Shown here: positions 7,518 through 16,205 of the stretch, piece by piece | Layout: each line of letters starts with the position of its first letter | Numbering within the stretch: position 1 is the stretch's first letter | Position numbers and translations under genes: made by a program | NCBI GenBank assembly: GCA_009786125.1 | Contig: WQTU01000124.1 | Location: forward strand, 1-33,034 | Reading direction: 5' to 3' | Origin: Spirochaetota bacterium | GTDB lineage: Bacteria > Spirochaetota > Spirochaetia > CADAEX01 | Length of the DNA: 33,034 nucleotides | The notes under the pieces: model-generated | What the model saw: only the letters and a program-made list of their open reading frames with translations | What the model was told of the DNA's origin: nothing | Databases searched by the model: none

Positions 7518-7823
7518 ATGTCAGAGAAAACATTCAGTAATATAGAAGAAAATGTTAAGGATGAGATAAAAGAACCAGGTAAATTTGCAATTGTGTTGCA
7601 TAATGACCATTATACAACAATGGATTTTGTCGTAACCATATTAAAAGAGGTGTTTCGCAAAACACCGGCAGAAGCTAATAAATTGATGCTCGATGTTCAT
7701 CAAAATGGGCGGAGCAAGGTGGCAGTTTATCCTTATGATATAGCTGCTACAAAGGTGTGTCAAGTTGAAAACCGTTCGTCGCAGGCTGGTTTTCCTCTTA
7801 GGTGTACAATGGAGAGAGAATAA
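7518..7823 (+). CDS. clpS: ATP-dependent Clp protease adaptor ClpS
   Basis: 101-residue N-recognin that delivers proteins with N-terminal Leu, Phe, Trp or Tyr to ClpA. The core VLHNDHYTTMDFVVTIL corresponds to the canonical LxNDDxTPMDFVV substrate-binding helix. The C-terminus AATKVCQVENRSSQAGFPLRCTME is the classic ClpA-docking end (shown here in part). The start has no Shine-Dalgarno; instead a perfect 12-bp hairpin ends 12 nt before the ATG. Its stop overlaps the clpA start (TAATG). It is the first gene of clpS-clpA-aat. Confidence 0.93.
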   Translation: MSEKTFSNIEENVKDEIKEPGKFAIVLHNDHYTTMDFVVTILKEVFRKTPAEANKLMLDVHQNGRSKVAVYPYDIAATKVCQVENRSSQAGFPLRCTMERE

Positions 7824-10147
7824 TGAGGATAAATGAGGAAGTTCAGGTAATATTGAATGCTGCGTATGATGAGGCGCTTTCGCGAAAGCATGAATTTTTT
7901 ACTCCGGAGCATATAATTTACACGTCGCTTTTTTTTAACGGACCTGTTGCTATTTTTAATAAGTGCGGAATTGACCCGGAGAGTCTGAAAAAAGAAGTCT
8001 TGAGATATATTGACAAGGAAATCCCTACGTCCGAAAAAAGGGACCCTATTCAGACAATCGGGCTGCAAAGAATTATTGACAGGGCTATTATGCACAGCGG
8101 GCACGCTGCCAAGGAAGATATAACTTTTGCAGATATTCTTGTTTCTATATTTGAACAAAAAGAGTGTTATGCCTCGTATTATATGCGAAAACTTGGGCTT
8201 ACAAAAATTGGGCTTTTAAGGGTCATTTCTCATGAGCTTGAAGAGAGCTTTAGGGGTGGTGTTGCGGAAAAGGATGCGGCAAAAAAAACTGATGCCGATG
8301 ACCAGGCAGCGGGCGGCAAAAAAAGCAAAGAAAAAACTTTTCTTGATAGATTTACAAAAGAACTTACGCTTGAGGCAAAGAATGGAAAACTCGAGCCTCT
8401 TATAGGCAGGACTGATATTCTTGAAAGAATTCTGCAAGTTCTTTGCAGAAGAATGAAAAATAATCCAATTCTTGTGGGAGAGCCGGGTGTAGGGAAAACA
8501 GCAATGGCAGAAGGAATCGCCGCAATGATTGCCGAGAAAAAAGTCCCGCGTTTTCTTGAAGATTATTCGATTTATCAGATTGATATGGGAACTATTGTCG
8601 CAGGGACAAAATATCGAGGTGATTTTGAAGAAAGGCTAAAAAGGGTATTGGGCGAAATTGAGGCTAAGGAAAAAGCTATTATTTTTATCGACGAGATACA
8701 TACGATAATTGGTGCCGGGTCTGTGTCCGGCGGCGCGCTGGATGCTTCTAATTTGTTAAAGCCTGTTCTTGCTTCTGGTGTGGTGCGCTGCATTGGGTCA
8801 ACTACTTTTGATGAATACAAAAAAATATTTGAAAAAGATAAAGCGCTTTCCAGGAGATTCCAGAAAATTGAGATTCCTGAAACTTCAATAGAAGAAACAG
8901 AGCAAATTTTAAATGGATTAAAGGCAAGATATGAGTCTTACCATAATGTTAAGTATAGTGATTGTGCAATTAAGGCTGCTGTAAATCTTTCTTCGTTATA
9001 TATAAACGACAGACATTTGCCGGACAAGGCTATAGATGTAATTGACGAAGCAGGAGCTTATGTTAAAATGACGAAGTTTAAGAGCAGTGAAGCTGTTGTT
9101 GCTGCAGAAGAGTCTGTTACAGAAGAGCATGTTGCAGCAGAGGAGCCGATTGCAATAGAAGAAAAAGTAATAGAAAAAATTGTTGCAGGAATCGCAAGAA
9201 TTCCAGCGGCAACTATAGTGGTTTCAGAAAAAGCAAAGCTGCATGAACTTGAGCAAAAAATAAAAGAAGTTCTTTTTGGTCAGAACAGCGCGGTATACGA
9301 AGTAACGCAAGCAGTAAAGCGTTCCAGGGCAGGCTTCAGGGAGCCCAATAAACCTGTGGCATCGTTTTTGTTTGTGGGACCTACAGGTGTGGGAAAAACA
9401 GAACTTTCCAAACAGCTTGCTGCCACTCTTGGTATATCTTTTTTAAGATTTGATATGAGCGAATATCAGGAAAAACATACTGTTGCGCGCCTTATAGGCG
9501 CTCCGCCGGGTTATGTCGGATACGAAGAAGGCGGGCTTTTAACCGATGCTATTATAAAAACCCCCCATGCAGTGCTTCTCCTGGATGAAATAGAAAAAGC
9601 GCACAAGGATATTTATAATATACTGCTTCAGGTAATGGATTATGCAACGCTAACGGATAATAACGGGCGAAAAGCTGATTTTAGAAATATTGTTCTTATA
9701 ATGACATCTAACGCAGGAGCCGGAGATATTGGAAAGCCGCTGATAGGATTCGGGGAGCTCAGGATTGGCGAGAGCGCTTTGTCAAAGGCTGTAGAACAAG
9801 TATTTTCTCCTGAATTCCGGAACAGGCTAGACAGAATAATTGTATTTAATAATCTCGATATTGAAAATGCAAAAAATATAGTAAGAAAAGAAATTGCTGC
9901 TTTTAAAACTCAGCTGGAAGCGAAAAATATAAGAGCAGAGTTTACGGAAAATCTTGTAACTTTTATTGCCGAAAATGGCTTCTCAAGAGAGTTTGGCGCC
10001 AGAAACATATCCAGAATATTCAGAGAAAAGGTGAAAGATCTTTTTGTAGACAGGGTTATTTTTGGAGACCTTGAAGCAGGGGGAGACGTTGTTGTTGACC
10101 TGCAGGATGATTCGGTTGTTTTAAAAGTGCCTGAATTTTTGGTATGA
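7823..10147 (+). CDS. clpA: ATP-dependent Clp protease ATP-binding subunit ClpA
   Basis: 774-residue AAA+ unfoldase. It has an N-terminal double Clp-N domain (about 1-140), a charged linker, D1 with Walker A GEPGVGKT (219-226) and Walker B IIFIDE (286-291), and D2 with Walker A GPTGVGKT (519-526) and Walker B VLLLDE (584-589). The tripeptide IGF (641-643) is the loop that plugs into ClpP. No ClpB/ClpC-type middle coiled coil is present, supporting ClpA. Unusual is an Ala/Glu/Val-rich insertion of about 30 residues at 421-451 between D1 and D2, low in complexity. The ATG at 7823 has GGAG 9 nt upstream; an in-frame ATG at 7802 lies inside clpS and lacks support. It overlaps aat by 4 nt (ATGA). 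Confidence 0.95.
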   Translation: MRINEEVQVILNAAYDEALSRKHEFFTPEHIIYTSLFFNGPVAIFNKCGIDPESLKKEVLRYIDKEIPTSEKRDPIQTIGLQRIIDRAIMHSGHAAKEDITFADILVSIFEQKECYASYYMRKLGLTKIGLLRVISHELEESFRGGVAEKDAAKKTDADDQAAGGKKSKEKTFLDRFTKELTLEAKNGKLEPLIGRTDILERILQVLCRRMKNNPILVGEPGVGKTAMAEGIAAMIAEKKVPRFLEDYSIYQIDMGTIVAGTKYRGDFEERLKRVLGEIEAKEKAIIFIDEIHTIIGAGSVSGGALDASNLLKPVLASGVVRCIGSTTFDEYKKIFEKDKALSRRFQKIEIPETSIEETEQILNGLKARYESYHNVKYSDCAIKAAVNLSSLYINDRHLPDKAIDVIDEAGAYVKMTKFKSSEAVVAAEESVTEEHVAAEEPIAIEEKVIEKIVAGIARIPAATIVVSEKAKLHELEQKIKEVLFGQNSAVYEVTQAVKRSRAGFREPNKPVASFLFVGPTGVGKTELSKQLAATLGISFLRFDMSEYQEKHTVARLIGAPPGYVGYEEGGLLTDAIIKTPHAVLLLDEIEKAHKDIYNILLQVMDYATLTDNNGRKADFRNIVLIMTSNAGAGDIGKPLIGFGELRIGESALSKAVEQVFSPEFRNRLDRIIVFNNLDIENAKNIVRKEIAAFKTQLEAKNIRAEFTENLVTFIAENGFSREFGARNISRIFREKVKDLFVDRVIFGDLEAGGDVVVDLQDDSVVLKVPEFLV

Positions 10148-10824
10148 AGAATAGATTTCCCTGGTTTGATGAATCTGATTTTTTTGAATTTCCTCCTTTG
10201 GATAGAGCGCGTCCAGACGGGCTTCTTGCAGTTGGCGGAAACCTGTCGCCTGGTATGCTTTTGTCTGCATATAAGCAGGGGATATTTCCATGGTTTAGCG
10301 AAGGAGAACCTGTCTTGTGGTGGTCGCCGAATCCCAGGTTTGTACTTTTTCCGGAGAAACTTCATGTTCCGGGAAGCCTTAAAAAAGATTTAAAAAAGAA
10401 TTTATTCAATGTCTCTTTTAATACAAGGTTTGATGAAATAATAGAAGAGTGCCGCATCGCTCCAAGACCCGGGCAGGCAGGTACATGGATAACAAAAGAG
10501 CTAAAAAAAGCTTATATTAAACTTTTTGAACTCGGTTATATATCCTGCGCTGCCATAACAGCGCCGGGTTCTTGCGAGCTTGAGGCAGGAATATATGGGG
10601 TTAAAATAGGTAAATGTTTTTTCGGCGAATCTATGTTTACTAAAGTAAGTAACGCATCAAAGTATGGTTTTGTAAAGTTTGTATCATGGCTGAAGCAAGA
10701 GGGTGTTGTTATTATAGATTGCCAGACAAAGACTGGTCACCTTGGAAGATTTGGAGCAGAGATGATTCCGCGAGAGCAATTTGCAGATATGGTTAAAAAA
10801 TATGTATTGGAAAAAGAAGGTTAA
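10144..10824 (+). CDS. aat: Leucyl/phenylalanyl-tRNA--protein transferase
   Basis: 226-residue cytoplasmic enzyme that adds Leu or Phe from aminoacyl-tRNA to N-terminal Arg or Lys, creating ClpS degrons. Family landmarks are LLAVGGNLSP (27-36), GIFPWF (46-51), WWSPNPR (59-65), GESMF (161-165), NASK (170-173) and IDCQTKTGHLGRFGAEMIPR (191-210, catalytic D192 and Q194 region). One departure is the usual HSVEVW...GGLYGV stretch, which here reads SCAAITAPGSCELEAGIYGV (134-153). The conserved SVE is lost and the strand remodelled, so substrate choice may differ. It starts within the clpA stop (ATGA) and ends 1 nt before the next gene, making a four-gene coupled operon. Confidence 0.94.
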   Translation: MKNRFPWFDESDFFEFPPLDRARPDGLLAVGGNLSPGMLLSAYKQGIFPWFSEGEPVLWWSPNPRFVLFPEKLHVPGSLKKDLKKNLFNVSFNTRFDEIIEECRIAPRPGQAGTWITKELKKAYIKLFELGYISCAAITAPGSCELEAGIYGVKIGKCFFGESMFTKVSNASKYGFVKFVSWLKQEGVVIIDCQTKTGHLGRFGAEMIPREQFADMVKKYVLEKEG

Positions 10825-10825
10825 A

Positions 10826-13750
10826 ATGAAAAAAATATTAACAAAAAAGAGTTTGCTTGTGTTTTTATTACTTGCGTTATTTGTATCAAAAAACCTATTC
10901 GCAGAAATTCCTGCTGTTGGTGCAGGGTATGATGTTCCTGCCGCAGAGCGAACACAGCTCTTTAAAAGTTTAGACGATGTTATTCCAACAGACCCTTCTA
11001 TTTTAATTGTACAGCTGGATAATAAATTTACTTATTACATAAAAGAAAACCGCAGGCCCGAGAACAGGATTATTTTAAGGCTTGTTGTTAATGCAGGCTC
11101 GATTCTTGAAGATGATAATCAGCGAGGGCTTGCTCATATGCTAGAACACATGGCATTTAGGGGAACAACAAATTTTCCCGGTAATTCCATTGCTAATGTT
11201 CTTGAAAGAGAAGGTATACAATTCGGACCTGATTTGAATGCATATGTGACATTTGACCGCACTGTATATATGCTTGATATTCCTGCGGACAGAGAAGACC
11301 TTCTCGATACAGCGTTACTTATTATGTTTGACTGGGCTTCTGGAATCTTGAACGAGATTGAGGAGATGGAAACAGAACGTCTGGTTGTAATCGAAGAGTG
11401 GCGGAGGAGCAGAGGCGCGCGGCAAAGAATTGGGGAAATACAGCGAGAATATATTTTTAGCGGATCGAGATATGCTGAGAGAGCGCCGATTGGAACGCTG
11501 GAAGTTCTTGAAAATTTTGAACGCCAGGACCTTGTATCTTTTTTTGAGGATTGGTACAGACCTGACCTTATGGCGCTGATTATTGTAGGTGATGTTGATA
11601 AAAACATTGTTGATGGAAAAGTAAGAGAACTATTTTCGCAGCTTTATCTGCCAGAGAACAGAAGAGAAAGACCTGAATTCCCTGTGCCTGCAAGAACTTC
11701 GGATATAGTATCAATTGTTACAGACCCGGAAGCTGTTTCTGCAGAGATTAGGCTGCTCTATCTTCTTGATAATCCGGGTCAGAGCACTGTAAGAGATTAC
11801 AGGAACTCCATTATATCTTCTTTATATATATCGATGCTTAATAGCAGGTACAGAGAAAGAGCGCAAGGAAGTAACCCGCCGTTTGCAAGCGCCTCTGCGG
11901 GAATGGGAAGACTTGTTCGTACCAAGTCCGGCTTTATGCTAACATGCATAGCAGATCCCAGAGATATTACAGGTGGCTTTACTGCGCTTGTCGAAGAATT
12001 TGTGAGGCTTAAACAGCATGGTTTTACAGAAAGCGAATTTGAAAGAGCAAAGGAGAGCCACATAAGATTTTTCCGGAATCTTTATCTTGAAGCAGCTAAC
12101 ACACATTCCGGCACACTTGCTTCGGAATATACCAGACACTTTCTTGAAGGAGAATTTGTGCCCGGTATTAAAAAAGAATATTACTTAACAATGGCGCTTA
12201 TTCACGGCATTGCCTTAGATGAAATTAATGCTTTGTCGGATTATTTTGTTAGGGATAGAGGCGTTACTATTTTAATAAGCGCTCCAGAGGGCTCGGAAGT
12301 CAGCGATACAGAAGCAGACAGAAATATGATTCTGGAAATTTTTCATGCGGTTTTTGCAGAAAAACTGGAACCTTTTGTGGATGACATTTATGATGGGGAC
12401 TTGGTTGCCAATATGCCTTCTCCTGGAAAAGCTGTTCTGGTTGATAGCGATGATGAGCGGGGAATTTTTTATTACAGGCTTTCAAACGGGGCAAGGCTTG
12501 TTATTAAGCAGACAGATTTTCGAAACGATCAGGTGCTGTTTTCTGCATTTAGCCGGGGAGGAACTTCTCTTGCATCAGATGATGAATGGGTCTCTGCAAA
12601 TTTTGCATCTGCGGTTGTCTCAGGCGGCAGGCTGGGTAATCTTACAAGAGTGCAGCTTGATAAATATCTTAAAGGAAAAGTTCTAAGCGTATCTCCGACT
12701 ATTTCCAACACAGCAGAAGGGTTTTCCGGCAGCTCTTCCATAAAAGATCTGGAAACGCTTTTTCAGCTTGTGTATCTCTATTTTACAGGAATAGAAAAAG
12801 ATAAAAATGCTTTTGACTCATATATATCGAGACTTAGTATTCGTTTGAGAAATCAGGAGAGATCTCCGCGTGTTGTGTTTAGCCGCAGGTATTCGGAAAT
12901 TCTTGCTGACGGAAATTTCCGCGGGCTTCGGTTTGACAGCTCTTCTGTTGAAAAAATAGACCTCGATAAAGCTTATGCTTTTTTCAGAAAAAGATTTTCA
13001 AATCCCGGGGACTTTACATTTATTTTTACCGGAGCTGCTGGACCAGACATTATAGTTCCTCTTGCAGAAAAATATCTTGCTTTTCTTCCGGCAAATGCAA
13101 GGCTGTGCCCAAGGTGCGGACGAATTATTACAACTGCTGAAAGAGAAAATATGTGGAGAGACAATGGATTAAGATATCCAAAAGGCAATATCACAGAAAG
13201 AATCTACATGGGCAAAGAAGAAAGGGTAACGATAGCTGTGGTTTTTAAGGGAGATTTTGAGTGGAGCAGGGAAAATGTTCTTCTGCTTAGAGCTCTTACA
13301 GAAACAGCTCACATAAGGCTTAGAAATGTTATACGCGAAGATGAAGGCGGAACATACAGTATTAATGTTTATCCTGTTATTACAAGAATACCTTTTCCGC
13401 AATATCAGATAGTAGTGTTTTTTGAGGCTTCTCTGGAAAGGGCAGAGGAATTAAAAGAACTTGCTCTTAATGAGATTGCTGCCCTTTCCCATGAGATTCC
13501 GGAAGGAATCCTGATGAAGTTTCAAAACTCTTCGATACTTGGTTTTCAAAGGCAATTAAGGGAAAACAGTTTCTGGCTCTCTGTAATCAGAGACAGCGAA
13601 TTCCACAATACCTGCCTTGGCTGGCTTGATGAACATATAGCGATGATTGAGAGCATCACGGAAGAAGATATAATGAGAGCAGCCGCACTCTATTTCAATA
13701 TGGAAAGCGTGATAAGCCTGATGATGTTCCCCGAGGCTTCTGCCGAGTGA
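10826..13750 (+). CDS. Secreted M16 (insulinase/pitrilysin-like) zinc peptidase
   Basis: 974 residues. The signal peptide 1-26 (MKKILTKKSLLVFLLLALFV..., ending LFA) sends it to the periplasm or outer membrane. The inverted zinc motif H104-M-L-E107-H108 and the distal ligand E184, 76 residues later (ETERLVVIEEW), make the N-terminal M16 domain catalytically complete. Two or three further M16C-type domains follow, giving the full clamshell length. Around residues 755-775 an extra piece contains CPRCGR, a lone CxxC that the family does not normally have. The ATG at 10826 is chosen for its AGAAGG and the signal peptide; the frame is open back to 10781 inside aat. A strong terminator lies at 13835. 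Likely clears peptides or signal peptides. Confidence 0.92.
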   Translation: MKKILTKKSLLVFLLLALFVSKNLFAEIPAVGAGYDVPAAERTQLFKSLDDVIPTDPSILIVQLDNKFTYYIKENRRPENRIILRLVVNAGSILEDDNQRGLAHMLEHMAFRGTTNFPGNSIANVLEREGIQFGPDLNAYVTFDRTVYMLDIPADREDLLDTALLIMFDWASGILNEIEEMETERLVVIEEWRRSRGARQRIGEIQREYIFSGSRYAERAPIGTLEVLENFERQDLVSFFEDWYRPDLMALIIVGDVDKNIVDGKVRELFSQLYLPENRRERPEFPVPARTSDIVSIVTDPEAVSAEIRLLYLLDNPGQSTVRDYRNSIISSLYISMLNSRYRERAQGSNPPFASASAGMGRLVRTKSGFMLTCIADPRDITGGFTALVEEFVRLKQHGFTESEFERAKESHIRFFRNLYLEAANTHSGTLASEYTRHFLEGEFVPGIKKEYYLTMALIHGIALDEINALSDYFVRDRGVTILISAPEGSEVSDTEADRNMILEIFHAVFAEKLEPFVDDIYDGDLVANMPSPGKAVLVDSDDERGIFYYRLSNGARLVIKQTDFRNDQVLFSAFSRGGTSLASDDEWVSANFASAVVSGGRLGNLTRVQLDKYLKGKVLSVSPTISNTAEGFSGSSSIKDLETLFQLVYLYFTGIEKDKNAFDSYISRLSIRLRNQERSPRVVFSRRYSEILADGNFRGLRFDSSSVEKIDLDKAYAFFRKRFSNPGDFTFIFTGAAGPDIIVPLAEKYLAFLPANARLCPRCGRIITTAERENMWRDNGLRYPKGNITERIYMGKEERVTIAVVFKGDFEWSRENVLLLRALTETAHIRLRNVIREDEGGTYSINVYPVITRIPFPQYQIVVFFEASLERAEELKELALNEIAALSHEIPEGILMKFQNSSILGFQRQLRENSFWLSVIRDSEFHNTCLGWLDEHIAMIESITEEDIMRAAALYFNMESVISLMMFPEASAE

Positions 13751-13834
13751 TTCGACATGAACTTCTCCCGAATTTATGGACATCAGTTTAAGCCACAAAA
13801 TTATTTGTTAATGCTATTGGTATAGCATATTGTT

Positions 13835-13876
13835 AAAGGACATGTAATTCTGGAATTTCATGTCCTTTATTTTTTA
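13835..13876 (+). terminator. Terminator after the M16 peptidase gene
   Basis: A 10-bp perfect stem AAAGGACATG (13835-13844) and CATGTCCTTT (13859-13868) with a 14-nt loop is followed by ATTTTTTA. It ends the clpS-clpA-aat-M16 unit. A second small hairpin (ATGCTAT/ATAGCAT, 13811-13828) sits just before it. Confidence 0.85.
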
Positions 13877-13922
13877 TAAAATAATTCTATATAATATAAG
13901 TAGTCGATCCTTACGAATTACT

Positions 13923-14300
<378 letters not shown>

Positions 14301-14369
14301 TCATAAAAATTGATTTCCGTGTATTTCCTTATCAATACTAAAAAATTCAGCGCCAGTTACAGCATAATT

Positions 14370-14404
14370 AAAAAAGGTTAGCGCATAAGATATACGCTAA
14401 CCTT
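14370..14404 (-). terminator. Terminator of the tRNA-Lys/tRNA-Glu unit
   Basis: On the minus strand, AAGGTTAGCG and CGCTAACCTT (14395-14404 and 14374-14383) form a perfect 10-bp stem with an 11-nt loop, followed by a T run. It lies just after tRNA-Glu. Confidence 0.9.
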
Positions 14405-14414
14405 CATAAAGTAG

Positions 14415-14486
14415 CATCTCCTAGGGGAGTCGAACCCCTGCTGGCGGGATGAAAACCCGCTGTCCTGACCACTAGACGAAGGAGAC
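14415..14486 (-). tRNA. tRNA-Glu (anticodon TTC)
   Basis: A full cloverleaf can be drawn. The acceptor GTCTCCT pairs with AGGAGAT. The anticodon stem GCGGG/CCCGC carries loop TTTTCAT, anticodon TTC. The T-arm AGGGG-TTCGACT-CCCCT is canonical, and the discriminator is G. CCA is not encoded. It lies 37 nt after tRNA-Lys and is probably co-transcribed with it. Confidence 0.95.
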
Positions 14487-14497
14487 ATATAAAACGA

Positions 14498-14521
14498 CAA
14501 TGCTTAAAAAATCAAGCATTG
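14498..14521 (-). other. Hairpin between the two tRNAs
   Basis: CAATGCTT (14498-14505) and AAGCATTG (14514-14521) form a perfect 8-bp stem. On the minus strand it is followed only by TCGTTTTA, so it is more likely a processing structure than a full terminator. Confidence 0.5.
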
Positions 14522-14523
14522 TT

Positions 14524-14596
14524 TGAGCCGCGATGGGTTCGAACCATCGACCCGCGCCTTAAAAGAGCGCTGCTCTACCTGCTGAGCTAGCGGCCC
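14524..14596 (-). tRNA. tRNA-Lys (anticodon TTT)
   Basis: The acceptor GGGCCGC pairs with GCGGCTC (one G-T). The D-arm is GCTCAGCAGGTAGAGC. The anticodon stem GCGCT/GGCGC holds loop CTTTTAA with anticodon TTT. The T-arm is GATGG-TTCGAAC-CCATC and the discriminator is A. CCA is not encoded. Confidence 0.96.
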
Positions 14597-14631
14597 ACTT
14601 CGTTTGTTCGTGCAAACGCGTGAACTTGTGT

Positions 14632-14660
14632 AATTTAGCAGTATTTTCCAAATTTGTCAA
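14632..14660 (-). promoter_or_regulatory. Promoter of the tRNA unit
   Basis: On the minus strand TTGACA (14660-14655), a 17-bp spacer and TAAATT (14637-14632) precede tRNA-Lys by about 35 nt. The predicted start is near 14625. This gives the tRNAs transcription independent of mtaB. Confidence 0.75.
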
Positions 14661-14690
14661 TAATTAATTAAAACTTTTTTGTAAAAAAAC

Positions 14691-16130
14691 TCAAACAAGC
14701 GAAATAAATTCCGCATCAAAGCAATTTCCTTCACCAGCCCTATGATTTTTCACCAAACATCTGGCAATCAAACCCTTAAGCTCTGCGCCGGCAGGCGCAC
14801 CCCCAACAATAAGCTTCAAATAATTACTGGAAAGCGCTTTCCACATTTCCCCCGCCTTATCGCCAGCCCCCTCAAGCAGAGCCTCAACCACTTGCCCCTC
14901 CCAACCCAGCGCATATTTCGCAAAAAGTTCATCCGAAAGCTTCCTAAGCGCCTCTGCACGCTCGCGCGAAACCCTTTCGGGAACCACATTCTTCATTTTG
15001 CTTGCCGCAGTTCCCGGCCGCTTCGAAAATGGAAAAACATGCAAATACGCCAGCGCCAATTGTTCCGCAAGGCTGATGGTTTCCATAAAATCCTTCTCTG
15101 TTTCCCCTGGAAAGCCTGTGATTACATCAGCACAAATCAGAGGATTTTTAGCCCCGGATCGCAAAATCTCCACTGCTTCGATCACCCTCGCCCGCGAATA
15201 GCGGCGCCCCATTGCCTCAAGAACAGAGTCTGCGCCCGACTGCACCGGCAGATGAAAATGCCCGCACACTCTTTCGCTGCCAATAATATTGAGATACCTC
15301 TTGCTGATATTGTCCGGCTCAATCGAAGAAAAACGCACCCGGATCTTTTCCGTTGCGCCGAGAATCTCCTCGGTTAGCGTTACCAAGTCAAGCTTTCCGG
15401 ACTGATACGCGGAAATATTAACTCCTGTAAGCACGACCTCCCTGTATCCTGCGGCTTCAAGGCTTTTAATATTCGATATTACACTGATGTGTTCCAGGCT
15501 CCGGGACTTTCCCCGCGCAAAAGGCACTCTGCAATAGGCGCAGAAGTTATCGCAGCCATCCTGTATTTTTAGAAAAGCTCTTGAGTGGAACGTGTACTCG
15601 CTCTTGATTGTATAAAAACTGTTCTCAGCGGAACTCGAAGCGCTGCTTTCGTCCGCAACAGCTTCTTTTAAATAATTTATAAAATCTGCGCTAACAAAGT
15701 TTTTGTCAAATATGGAGTCCGGAAGCTTTAGAAGCAGCTCTTTTCTGTCCTGCGGCACTACAGCGAGATTATCTGCAAGTTTGCTTATCTCGTCCCTTTC
15801 GAGCTGTGCATAGCAGCCTGTTACAATAACAGCAGCGCCGGGAAAGCTGCGGGCGATTTTTCTTATAATCCTTCGGGCTTTTTGCTCGCTTTTTGATGTA
15901 ACTGTGCAGGTATTTACTATATATATATCTGCGACACGGACGTCGCGCTCGGCGCCCGGGGCTTCCGGCTCTGCGTCATCGCTTGGAAATTCCAGCGAAA
16001 CAATCTCTGCGCCGAGCGAAGAAAATGAGTCTGCAATAGCTTCGCTTTCAAACTGATTAAGCTTGCAACCAAGGGTTAAAAACGCAGCTTTTAACCGGAG
16101 GTTACCTCGCAGCTTTATTTCTGAAGACAT
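14691..16130 (-). CDS. mtaB: tRNA methylthiotransferase MtaB
   Basis: 479-residue radical SAM methylthiotransferase of the MiaB/RimO group. It makes 2-methylthio-N6-threonylcarbamoyladenosine at tRNA position 37 for ANN-reading tRNAs. The N-terminal UPF0004 cluster cysteines are C22 (TLGCKLNQFESEA, the MtaB signature), C75 (VNTCTVT) and C106 (VTGCYAQ). The radical SAM cluster is C193-DNF-C197-AY-C200. The rest of the TIM barrel (ADVITGFPGETEKDF) and a TRAM-like C-terminal domain are present. Two Ser/Ala/Glu-rich insertions (about 49-64 and 157-170) lengthen it slightly. The first 13 residues (MSSEIKLRGNLRL) precede the usual start and are encoded by a short repeat that recurs upstream at 16172-16197, so the annotated ATG may be an extension. 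It follows the TPR gene by 75 nt. Confidence 0.93.
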   Translation of the reverse strand: MSSEIKLRGNLRLKAAFLTLGCKLNQFESEAIADSFSSLGAEIVSLEFPSDDAEPEAPGAERDVRVADIYIVNTCTVTSKSEQKARRIIRKIARSFPGAAVIVTGCYAQLERDEISKLADNLAVVPQDRKELLLKLPDSIFDKNFVSADFINYLKEAVADESSASSSAENSFYTIKSEYTFHSRAFLKIQDGCDNFCAYCRVPFARGKSRSLEHISVISNIKSLEAAGYREVVLTGVNISAYQSGKLDLVTLTEEILGATEKIRVRFSSIEPDNISKRYLNIIGSERVCGHFHLPVQSGADSVLEAMGRRYSRARVIEAVEILRSGAKNPLICADVITGFPGETEKDFMETISLAEQLALAYLHVFPFSKRPGTAASKMKNVVPERVSRERAEALRKLSDELFAKYALGWEGQVVEALLEGAGDKAGEMWKALSSNYLKLIVGGAPAGAELKGLIARCLVKNHRAGEGNCFDAEFISLV

Positions 16131-16197
16131 CTTTGTTCCACGAATTTATGCGAGGCAGCCGGATACACTTCGTTAACCTCGCAGCTTTATGTCTGGA
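16083..16197. repeat. Short direct repeats at the mtaB 5' end
   Basis: CCTCGCAGCTTTAT(T/G)TCTG occurs at 16105-16122 and 16177-16194, and CGCAGCTTT also at 16083-16091. The spacing between the two long copies is 72 bp. They lie across the mtaB start and the gap to the TPR gene. Confidence 0.5.
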
Positions 16198-16205
16198 TTC
16201 ACAGC

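Noticed and set aside
14742-15377. A 211-codon plus-strand frame opposite mtaB
   Set aside because: The opposite strand encodes a clear, full-length MtaB with all cluster cysteines; this frame has no recognisable domain or start signal.
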